Notes under the pieces: generated by a model | Databases searched by the model: none | What the model was told of the DNA's origin: nothing | The model's input: only the letters and a program-made list of their open reading frames with translations | Assembly (NCBI GenBank): GCA_030760725.1 | Contig: JASWHV010000010.1 | Location: forward strand, 30,881,760-30,945,759 | DNA length: 64,000 bases | Origin: Neostapfia colusana | Taxonomy: Eukaryota; Streptophyta; Magnoliopsida; Poales; Poaceae | Reading direction: 5' to 3' | Position numbers and translations under genes: made by a program | Shown: positions 34,423 to 44,462 of the stretch, in pieces | How positions within the stretch are numbered: the first letter of the stretch is position 1 | Layout of the letters: each line of letters opens with the position of its first letter

Positions 34423-34813
34423 CTGCAGAAACTCAAACAATCATCAGACTCGGCTGCACACCGAGCCCGGAATCCATACAGTTGGTACACCCGGCCGTCA
34501 TCACTCGCCCGGATGTTCTCAAGCCAAACACGCCTTGAGTTACGTGTTCACGTTTCAGACCACGTGACCGGGTCTCCCATGTTGCACCACGCACGCCAGG
34601 GACATACGTTGCTCGAATACCCCAAACTGGTGGACAACGCTTACGTGCACCCCCCAAGACATGAACGTCCCGGGATGCACGATTTTCCGACATAACAAAT
34701 AGGTTAATAAGCCACTTTCTATATACTAATAACATCCTTATACGGGCTACTAACTCGTTCCTCACTGGATTTTTGAAAAAGAAGACCTTTGTACTGAGTT
34801 AAACCTCAAGCGA

Positions 34814-34825
34814 GCTCTGATACCA
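34814..34825 (-). other. Primer-binding site of A (initiator tRNA-Met type)
   Basis: Minus-strand TGGTATCAGAGC, three bases from the LTR end at 34829. Confidence 0.92.
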
Positions 34826-34828
34826 CGC

Positions 34829-37800
34829 TGACACGACCCCGTTGGTCCTGTCGAGCCAGGATCACGCTGAGGGGTGCTGCGTTGCACAGCACCGTATAAC
34901 ACACGTCAAAGGTGCAAAGCGGAAGCGGAAGTTTTATTACATAAACAAGTTTATGAACATGTTTACATCAAAATAAGTTCAGTCTACACTCGCGGGCGTA
35001 GACTAAGCATCAAGTGCACGTTCAGCCCTCGAACGTGTCCTTGCTAGCACACACGCACACTAACTCTGCGGCGTGCACGACTCCCACTCGATGGGGTTCC
35101 CCTCCTGGGGTTCCATCTCCTCTTCGGGAGTCCCTTCCTCATAGAACCCTGCAAAAGCTTCAAACACAAGCAGTGAGCACGAAGGCTCAGCAAGTCTGAC
35201 CCGTCTCACCTAAACATGGAACTTCTACATTAGGGTAATGGGTTGCATGAGGTAAAAATCATTTGCAAGGACTCGCCTAATTAGTAGAACCTTACTTTCA
35301 AGTTTTAGCAGCAGGTTGTGGAGAACCTTACGCTAAGGCACATGAGAGAGCCGCAATCAAACAAGAAACACATTTCTCTCATGTACTTTGCCCAAAGTTG
35401 AAAAGAACTTTAATTAGCTCTAAGCTACAGCATATCATTAACAATCAATGTCCAGCTTTCAATCAGAAACATTTTAACATGTAACTAGCCTGTTCTTTCT
35501 ACGTCACGGTACAGTGAACAAGTGGTACTCACTGACCGCGAGGGACGGCGATTATAATCGATTTACACCTGCAGGGTTACCCGAACAACCCGTCACGTAC
35601 GCCCGTACTCGATGTTGCCTACAACAACCATCACGGACGCCGTACGCGACTACCTTTCACCCGTTAGCCAAATATTGAACTGGTCCCATCGTCCCGAGCA
35701 TGAGGTCTCTGCACGCGCATCTCTGTGCCGCCAGCCGATTTACACCTCGAGCTCTCAACCTACCCTCTGAACGACGGGCAATGCCTCAATACCCAGCTAC
35801 CCGAGTTACATCAGTTTCCCGGTTCCCATATAGCCGGTAGGTCTTCGGTACTGTTCTAGCTTGTTCAATAGGCCCGCACACGGCTCGGTCCTCAATCGAC
35901 ACAAGCGGAGCTACAGCACACAGGCCCCAAAGTCCTGCTGCCCTTACTCTCCGCTCGGTCTCATTTTCTTGCCATGTGTATCATGTGCTATCTCTACCCG
36001 AGCAATGTGCCTCTAGCCTATTCTCGCGAGTAGTTCCAACTACTCGACTTGTACCGAATCCTACTCTATCCTAGCAATGCAGTGGCTAACGGGGTTTGCA
36101 ATCCTAAACCCAACCCATGGTTCTCTTGGCTATGCAGTGGGGCTTCCAAACAAGACTCTAATGCACAGAATAAAGGAAACAAGTATGTGCTCAAAACAAC
36201 AAAAATTTGTAAAAAGGTTAATGCAAACCGGAGCTTGCCTTGCTGCTCTTGGTCGTAGGCTAGCTGTTCCTCCGGAGTAACGAAGTCTAGGACTTCGGGT
36301 TCCTCCTCGACATTAGCGACTACATGATATAAGAAACATATGTATCAATTTAAATGCATTTGTATTAACTTTGAAGTTGTGAAGTCTATAACCCTTGCCA
36401 GACAGACCTAATGACTGTGAGACTTTTACTATGGCTTGGTTATAACCTAAATAGAGACTTGGTCAAGTTTTAGTTGCAGCAAAGCTCATTTGAGCCCTCC
36501 ACAATTAATTATGTCCTTGACCTTAATTGGATCTCTTAGAGTGTTCTAGGAATTTTCATGAAACAAAATATGACTTTCTGAAAACTGGATTTTCAGAGGG
36601 TTCTAATGGATTTGGTCTCACTTAATTTGGAAGTCCCTAACTAAAGATATGAGCTAAACAATTTCAGAGAAAATTCTGAAAATGTTTCTGAACATTTTCT
36701 ATTTTCTCTGGAACAGTTTCACTAATCACACCATTGGGTGGATCAGATGAGCTCAAATGGATCTGAAATTTTTATGGTAGTTCAGGGATATTTTGGTGAA
36801 CATCCCAGCAAAATTTCAGGATTTTCCCCCAAAGGATCTTCCAGTTAAAATTCCTAACAGTTTACATTTTGAGGAATTAATTCTGGAGAAATAAGGAATT
36901 TCATGAAGTGAAACTTGATTTTCTGGAAAGTACTCAGAGAGCTGAATCCAGCAAAATTTGGTTCACTCAATTTGGAGCTTTCTAGCCAAAGTTATGAGGA
37001 TTTGAAGTTTGAAGGAAATCTGAAAATCGAGGAAAAGTTTAAACTCGCGCGTGGGCCCAGGGGACACGCGTCGCATGCCGAGGCGATGGCACACCGCGGC
37101 CCACAAGAATTTTGCACGCCAGCACACCCGATCCCGGCCGCAGCCGGATCCCGATTCAAAATATCTCCCGCTGACAGCTGGGGTCCACCCCCTTCTTCAA
37201 CCTCGCGACACCCGCGCCCCGCCGCCGAGGGATCTCGCCGGAGAGCTCGTCGCCGGCTGCTGTACAGCTCCAAACTTATCGATTCTGGCCGCCCCTACCT
37301 ACTTTTACTCGGGGAACAGGATCCGAGGGTCAGCTGCTCATGACAACGGCCGGAGCATGGTCGGCGACGAGCCGCTACCTTAGAACGACTTAGGCCATGT
37401 CGGCTGACTATTCTAGCACCTCAGCTACTTGGGAAACCGGTCGGGGAGCATCAGTGGACCTCAGAGAAGGTCGACATGAGCTCGAGGCAGCTTGGGGAAG
37501 GCCCGAAATAGGTCCTCACCGTGTGCCCGATGCCGCCCGTTCGTTCCGCCATTAGTAGACCTCAAATTACGCCGGGCACAGAAGTTCTCCGGCCCAGAGT
37601 TGTGAAGGCAACTTGTGCGTTATCGTGTCTAGCTCGTGTGAGAGCGGACTGAGGCCCTCTAATCCTTTCTAGAGCATGAATTAAACAGAATCGTACCCGA
37701 AGGTCGTTCTGCACACAGAAAGGGGAAAAGTGGAAATTCGCCGCCGGTGAGCAACCACTCGAGCTGTGGCTCGGGGATGAGCAGCACCGGTCACCCGCGC

Positions 37801-38868
37801 GTCCAAGGGTGCCTTGGCTCGGGCGTGACAACGCCCTGGTTGGGCTGTGCACGAGAGCCCGAGGTGCGGGCGGTTCCAAGTCCCGAATTTGATCTTTCGG
37901 CCCAGCCGATATCAATCGGTTTCAACCGAATTCTCACAACGGGAAGGACGGAGGAAGGTCTCTAGTACCTTGCTGGGGCTCTGGAGTGGAAGGAGGGAGC
38001 TGCGATCGGCGTCCTCCGATCAAGTCCGAGCTGCGGAAGTTTTCGGCCGGCGCTGAGTTCTTGCGGGGAAGAACGGCGGTACCTCGGCCGAGGAGGGGGC
38101 AGGCGCCTTAAGAAGGCTCTGCACCGCCTCACGCCCGCGCGTGGGCAAGCAGCTGGTGGCACGGCGGCTGGCCTCGGTGGCGATCACCGCTGTGGCTCGG
38201 CGACCCGAGTGAAAAAGTCTCAGTCGGTTTGATCTGAGCAGTGGCTGACATGTGGGTCCCACCTCCAGTTTTAACCTCTGAAATTTACTCCTAATCACTG
38301 TTGTAAACAGTGAACCCCATACTACCCTTGGCAATTCAAATTATTCACCCATGAGCCATTTGAATTGATCAAAATTCAAATGAGGTTTGGTTTGAATGAA
38401 TTTCAGCACAAGTTCAGTTTGAAATTCAAATAAAGTTTGAATTTCTCCCACTTAGCTCATGTTAAGATCAACTCCAAATGGAGTAAAAATTGGTGTGTGA
38501 GCTCACAAAAATGTGCTGAGTAAGAATATGCCTTCCACTTCTAAATTCATGGGATAAAAACAGTTTGAATTTCAATAAGGTTTCAAACTGCCCTCTTCCT
38601 AACTATACCCAAACTGACTCAAAAAGGTTTTGAATTTGGGTGAAACTTGGCAGGGACATCCTTAGTAAAGTGTAGGAGTTTTCATATGTCCAGCCCATCT
38701 ATATCACATGTGGGAAATACCACTTTTGCAATGTGTAAGTTTGTTCTCTAATGAGCATGTTGATAGTTGTTACTTGCTCTTCATTTGTGTTCATCATTCT
38801 TCCTCAAATGAGGTGTGTGGTGTGGTGATGAACACTGCAAATGTGTGTCAAAAACTGAGGCCCTTACA
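34829..38868 (-). repeat. 5' LTR of A, complete (4040 bp)
   Basis: Minus strand TGTAAGGGCCTCAG (38868 leftwards) to ...GGGGTCGTGTCA (34829). Contains a GC-rich block at about 37040-38230 in otherwise AT-rich sequence, including the CTGACATGTGGGTCCCAC stretch near 38245. Confidence 0.93.
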
Positions 38869-38873
38869 CGGGG
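38869..38873. repeat. Right target-site duplication of A (CGGGG)
   Basis: Second copy of the CGGGG found at 9351-9355, directly after the terminal CA of A. Confidence 0.93.
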
Positions 38874-39255
38874 GAGTGGCAAGATGAAGTCATCGTTCAC
38901 GGCTCCCGTCGCCGCAGCAGCGATGACTAGTGGAGCACGGGGGCCACGCCCTGACAAAAGGCAGCGGCAGTCACCGGCCCCATATAGTGACCAGGGCGGG
39001 CTATGCCCTGTGCATGGCGCCGGCAACCATACTGCTGCCGAGTGCTGGGATATCCAGAGGCTCGCAGAGCGCTTCCGCAAAGGAAGACAGCAGAGAGCTG
39101 AAGCACCGCACTACCCTCAGAGGGATGGCAAGAAGAAGGTCGATGCCCCAGTCACCGCCGCCCATCAGGTGGGATTTCAGGAGCCTCAGCGTGTCATAAA
39201 GACAGTGCATAACGGTGAAGACTCCAGCTCCGACGGTGACGGGCCAGGGCGGTAG
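38874..39255 (+). pseudogene. gag of H, second part
   Basis: Continues H gag after insertion A. It contains CPVHGAGNHTAAECWDIQ, a CxxHx(n)HxxxC-like zinc-binding motif of Tat gag, then LAERFRKGRQQ and a Ser/Asp-rich tail, closing at 39255. The matching tail in G (QKLAERFRKGKQ) leads on to a protease; here no protease follows. Confidence 0.75.
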
Positions 39256-39560
39256 CCGGCTGTGGCTGCCGTCCCGGGTCAGTGGAGGTTGCACTGCTGC
39301 GGCGTCAACCTTAGAGAAGCCCCAAGTAGTCGCAGCAGCCCTAGTACCGACCACAATGGTGCGAGGTCGGGCCAGCCTCACCCGAGAGCACACCTCCGTG
39401 CCTCGGACATACCTCCCGGGGGCCGCCCAAGGTCTGTCGACCCCTTGAAGGCCTTGCCAGAAGGGGAAGACGCCTTAGGTCATCTAAGATGAGCCCGGGT
39501 CCACCTACCCCTTGAAGGCCTTAGCCAGAAGGGGAGAACTCCCCGGGGGCCCTAGGAGAA
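39256..39560. repeat. H internal spacer with a ~29-bp direct repeat (39441-39470 and 39508-39537)
   Basis: CCCCTTGAAGGCCTT(A)GCCAGAAGGGG occurs twice, 67 bp apart. Otherwise no recognisable coding; probably the scar region of the pol deletion. Confidence 0.5.
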
Positions 39561-39890
39561 GCCGCGCAGGACCTGATCCAGTGTGAAGATAACAACCTCA
39601 TCGACGAGACTCGGCTGCAGGTAACACCCCACAATGCAAGGTCTCGGCTGATGCTCTAAGCACTACCGCCAAAGAACCAAACGCATCAGGGACCTGCAGA
39701 AGGGCTGCCTGGTGTCGCGGCACGCTCTTTCCCTAGAAGGACCCATAAACTCTCCACCAGCAGGGAAGGTCCCTTCCGAATCATGAAAGCTGCCGCCCCA
39801 GGTACACATGCCTTTCAACCGAGTGTGGGATCCGTTCCCAAAATCCTTGGCATGGAGCAACACTGTAAGTCCTCCCCCCTGAGCATCAGT
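39561..39890 (+). pseudogene. Integrase C-terminal scrap of H
   Basis: One frame reads KHYRQRTKRIRDLQKGCLVSRHALS (about 39656-39730), matching the Tat integrase stretch usually seen as Y..R...RxFxVGDLVLR. After a one-base shift the next frame reads THKLSTSREGPFRI...APG..., then VPKILGMEQH, matching the KLSPKWEGPF and VPNxWNIEHL motifs at the end of pol. All upstream pol (protease, RT, RNase H, integrase core) is absent between gag and this scrap. Confidence 0.7.
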
Positions 39891-40044
39891 AGAACAGGGT
39901 CGTTCCCTTCTGCAATGAATCCCATAGAATCTAGGAACAGAGCTTGGGGCAGCTAAGTCTCAAGGGACGGTACAGGACTACGTCCAGTATAGCCTGGTTC
40001 CGACCCTAAGCACGTAGAGTCTTGCTTCCCTTGTAGACGAGGCG

Positions 40045-40049
40045 GAATA
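40045..40049. repeat. Left target-site duplication of E (GAATA)
   Basis: GAATA precedes TG at 40050 and recurs at 58546-58550 after the terminal CA of E. Confidence 0.93.
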
Positions 40050-40287
40050 TGTAAAAGTCCCAAAACTTGTAAATAGAAAACTTGAGCTATGAATAAAGTC
40101 GAGTTTGAATACAAGAAATGGGACTTACAAAAACTTTTGTTTACTCATGAAAGTGTTGGCATGTGCTGAAAAACTTCGAAATCAGTTTGAAATAAGAGGG
40201 CCACTTCCAAAAAGAAGAAGGGCATGTTCAAAAAAAGGAAATTCAAACTGTTGTTTAAAAAGTTGTATTTGCAATGACCAACTCAAA
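40050..40287 (+). repeat. 5' LTR of E, first 238 bp
   Basis: TGTAAAAGTCCCAAAACTTG... matches 54422-54659 with a couple of differences, then is interrupted by F after TCAAA. Confidence 0.93.
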
Positions 40288-43200
40288 TGTGAGCGCCCGC
40301 GGCCCAGGAATCGCAGTGGGTGGTGCCGTGCGATGCGGCACCCAACAGCATGCACGAAAAGACGATAAGAACATAACAGAACCATTTTGTTACTCAAGAT
40401 AATTTCTTTTACAACATAATGTACACACGCAGTGGAAATTTAAATTTGCTGGACAGACTACTCACTCTCGACCCTAACTACGCCGAAGAGAAGTCGTTCA
40501 GCCCGTGAACGCTTCCTACTAGCTTCACCAAAGAAAGGCAGCGGCTAGGTTTCCGATGAGTTGAACAAACCGTGAGGTTCATCGTCTCACCGAACAACCC
40601 TCTTCATAGCAGGCATCCTGCTACCTGCAAAAACAACTCAGAAGCAACCGTGAGCACTAAGGCTCAACAAGACTTACCCGTCACTCCTAAACATGCAACT
40701 CTACATGCAGGGGTAGTAAAAGAGTAGGCATAGGAATTTGCAAAATGCATCTTGACTAAACTTGATCCTTATATTCAGATTCTTATAGCCTTCATTTTAG
40801 TGGTCCTCACGCCTCACAACATCGGAAGTCCACAATCAAACAAGAAACGCTTATCCCGATGTTGCTAGCCTAAGGTGGAAATGAAATTTAGTTGGCTCTA
40901 TAACTACTTCAGTCAAGGTTCCAATACAGTGATCAATCCACAAACAGCAAGTTAAGAGACTTAGTTCATGTTCTTACTAAGTCACGGCGCAGTGGGCAAG
41001 TATGCTCAATCCTCTTCCACGAGCGACGGTGATTCGAATCAATAACAACCCGGAATACACGACACATACACCCGCCTCGAAAGACTCTCTCGAGAGCTCT
41101 TTCTTACGTTGTATGCAGCAACCTTTCACACGACACCCCGACATAGAAAAACGCTTCGCGCCGAGCAGGATGGTCCTCTACGCGGACACGTCGAAGTTGC
41201 CCGCTAAATGATTTACACCTCCCGCCTTCTCAACGCCATTCCCACGCGAAGGATGAGTTTCTATATCACGGTCCATCGAGTTACATCGGTTTCATGGGTC
41301 CCATACCCCATTATATATCCGGTACAGCTCAATCTTGTCCAGCAGGGCCGCATACATACGGTCCTTAACCGACACGGACGGGGCTACAACCAACCTCCAC
41401 ATTTGCCTTACCATCCCGGTCCAGGCCAAATGTGGTCTCAAGCATTGTCACACCCATCACAGGTCGAGACCAACTTTGAGCGCTCCATCCTACAGGAACA
41501 TCCCCGTCCCCATCTCATATTCATGAGGGTGCTCTTATCATTTATCTCTCGCGAGTAACTTCCTTACTCGAACTTTCTCGCGAGTAGCTTTTTACTACTC
41601 GACTTCTACCGAGCTAGCTACAAGATTAGCCTAGCATCTACAACGAGGCAAAGCCTACACTAAACCTTCTAACGAGGGATGTAATAGGCATGCAAGTGGG
41701 TTTCAATCATCCTAGACATAATGCACTCAAATCTAATAAACATGATGTGAAGTAAAGCAAAATTTAAAACGGTAACTATATGCAAACCGGGGCTTGCCTT
41801 ATTCAACGGTTTTGTTAGAAGCTAGAAGTTAGTCTTCCTACGGAGAATCCGCAAAACTCGTCACGAGATGGAGATCCTCGCTGCAGAGTCGAGTCCTCGT
41901 CGAACAGCGACGTCACGTGCTATTAAGATGATTTATGCACATGTATTCAAAATCAATTTAGAAAATGATTCAAATCTGTTGTACAGTTAACTCACACATA
42001 AGAGAGGTAAACAACAGCAAGGTTTCTGTTGTTGGATCTAAACCTTAGAGATGATGAAAGCTAGGGTGAAATGAAATACTAGTAATCACCATGTGATTAA
42101 GTCCATTATATGAACACTTAAACCTAAAATATGGTAGCTCCAGTTACAGAGGTCCAATGAAGCTGAGGATTTAACCACAGCCTCTATGGAAGATATTTAG
42201 GCAGTGTGCAAAGATTGAGCTCATGAAATGGCTCAAGGTGATCACAATAATTCCTTATGTGATTTTCACTAATCTGCCTTTACCCCCTAGATATTAAGCA
42301 TTCCTATGCTGCAAAGTATACTTTTTGTGAATAACAAAATGTCATGAGTCCATAGGAATTGGTTTTACTATTTTTGGAGTTTCCTACATGGAGATATGGA
42401 TTTTTCAAAGAATGGTGAAAAGCTGAAATTGTCTCTGTTTATTTTCCTATTTTTCAGAGACATAAGTAATGAACACATTATTTGACCAAGCAAATTAGGT
42501 CCAATGGCTCTGAAAATTTTACTGGAGTTCAAGGAATTTTGGAAGAATGTCCTGTCAAAATTTGGGAATTTTCCAATAAACAGAACTCCTGAAACAATTC
42601 ATACAAGGTTTTATTTAAATGAATTAATGAGCCAAATCCAGGGATTTTCATAAACATTGGCCTGCACCTCTGGATAGTACTCTTTGAGAGGAATCCAACA
42701 AAATTTGTTTCACAATTTTTGGACACTCCTACACAAAGTTATGGCTCTCCAAAGTTTGAACTAAAGTGGGAAAATCTGGAAAATGTTTAAATGCTGACAG
42801 TGGGTCCCACTCGTCATCCCTAACCTCCAGCCACGCGCCAAAACAGAGCAGTGGCGGCTGCCTCCGGTGAGGTCGCCGGAAATGAGCTTCCCGGCCACCT
42901 CCGGACCCCCTGCTGGCCGCCCCCCCATTTTCCACCCTGCTGAACTCATTGGTGAGGTCCCCGGCGGCTGAAACTCGCCGGAAAATAGGGCGCACCGGCC
43001 ACAGCAAACCCTAGAGCTCCGGCGAGGTCTTGCACGGTGAATTCTCCACCAAATGGTCGGTTCTTGGGCTCTACAGCACCATGGGATCATGTAGAAGACC
43101 GGCATGAGGTCTAAACCAGCTGGAGATGGCTCTAAACCTATCGGCACCGTGCACCCGATAGAGTCCAGCGGCATACCCTCTAAAAGAGCTCGGACTGCTC

Positions 43201-44462
43201 ACCCTACACTCAATTTCTTGGTCTAAAATTGATGGAGGAGGTGTGCTAGTCAGTTAACAACCTGTGTGTGGAGTTTGAGACCCAACAAACATGAATTGAG
43301 GACGAATTTTACAATTCTTTACCTCAAGGTCCGTTTCTGCCGCCCGGGAGAAAAACTTGAAATTCTCCCTCTGTGATCAATGGCCAGGGCTGAGCTTTGG
43401 AGGTGAGAAACTAGACTTGTTGGTGCACAGATGGGGTGGCTTGCTTGGGCGTGATCCCTTCTGGTTTGGGCTGTCCATGGCGTCCAGTTCCAGCTCCTTC
43501 AGTTTCAACTCGTGAGCAGCAGAAGCTTTGCTGTTTCTAGGCGCCAGCAAGCATGGAACAGCGGAGGAAGGGTGCTAGCCGGCCAGAGCACTCATGGGCG
43601 AAGGCTTTTGCTGTGGGGAGCTCGAGCAAAGGCTGCTGGTTTGCTGGGGCGATCAGAGAAAACAGAGGGAAGGTGGCTGCTGTTTTTCTTCTCGGGAGCA
43701 GATGCACCGGAATGAAACAGCACGGGGAGGGAGCAAAGTAGCCCTGTTGCACTCGCTGTGGGGAGGATCAGATCGAGCAAGCAAGCAGGAGCTGGAGCTG
43801 AGCCACCGAGCGTGCCCAGCTGCTGCTGTCGAGCGTGTGTGCCTCGGGGAGGAAATAGAGTCTGCTGTTCAATTGTGGTGTATGACATGTGGGGTCCACA
43901 GCCACAATTCTCCCTCTTATCCCCCATTTCAATTTAAATTAGCAAACGAGCTCCGAATTTGATCAAACTTGGAGGATAGGTTAAAAGAATTATGAGGAAC
44001 TCAAATCTGAAATCAGATTTTGAAATTGAGTATGTTTGGTTCGAAATTCAAATTTAAGTTTGAATTTGAACGTGCCCTCATTTAATCCTCGGAATAAATA
44101 GTATATGAAACCTAAAATTCTCCAAATTTGAAACTTAGTCTCTTAAATACAGGAGAAATGCATCTATGCTCTCACATATAGGCCTTTGTACAATCTGAAT
44201 AGAAATCCTTTCAAAAGATTCAAGTTGCATTTAAATTCCCTCCACTCTACTCATAGAGGAGGCGCACATGAGTTAGAGTTTTAGGAGTGTAATTATTTCC
44301 TCTAGGTTAACATGTGTTGAGCATGGGCTAGAGAAAATTTTTAACTCCCTCACATGTCCATTTATGTGTTCATCATTTCATGTGACACAATTATAGTCTT
44401 TTGTTGCCTTAACATTGTTTTATGAGCTGACATCAAACTTTACAAAAGTTAGGGCTGTTACA
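40288..44462 (-). mobile_element. Element F: minus-strand solo LTR (4175 bp) in the 5' LTR of E
   Basis: Bounded by TCAAA at 40283-40287 and 44463-44467. Minus strand TGTAACAGCCCTAACTTTTG ... GGGCGCTCACA gives TG...CA ends. Its 3' end (inverted GTGGTGCCGTG...GCGGCACCCAACAGCA) resembles the E LTR end, so it is a related family. No PBS, PPT or coding domain is present, so it is a solo LTR left by LTR-LTR recombination. It has a GC-rich block near 42790-43870. Confidence 0.9.

Larger units (their letters stand above)
9356..38868 (-). mobile_element. Element A: Tekay/Del-like chromovirus, minus strand, containing B and C
   Basis: Ends are TG (9356) and CA (38868) with a 5-bp TSD CGGGG on both sides, and the gag of H continues after the right TSD. 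On the minus strand the order is 5' LTR (38868-34829), iMet PBS, leader with an intron-like segment, ORF1, gag-pol, PPT and 3' LTR (27573-25460 plus 11284-9356, split by B). Each LTR is about 4.04 kb, consistent with the Tekay/Del chromovirus group; the lineage is inferred from LTR length, PBS and a chromodomain-like tail. Confidence 0.93.
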
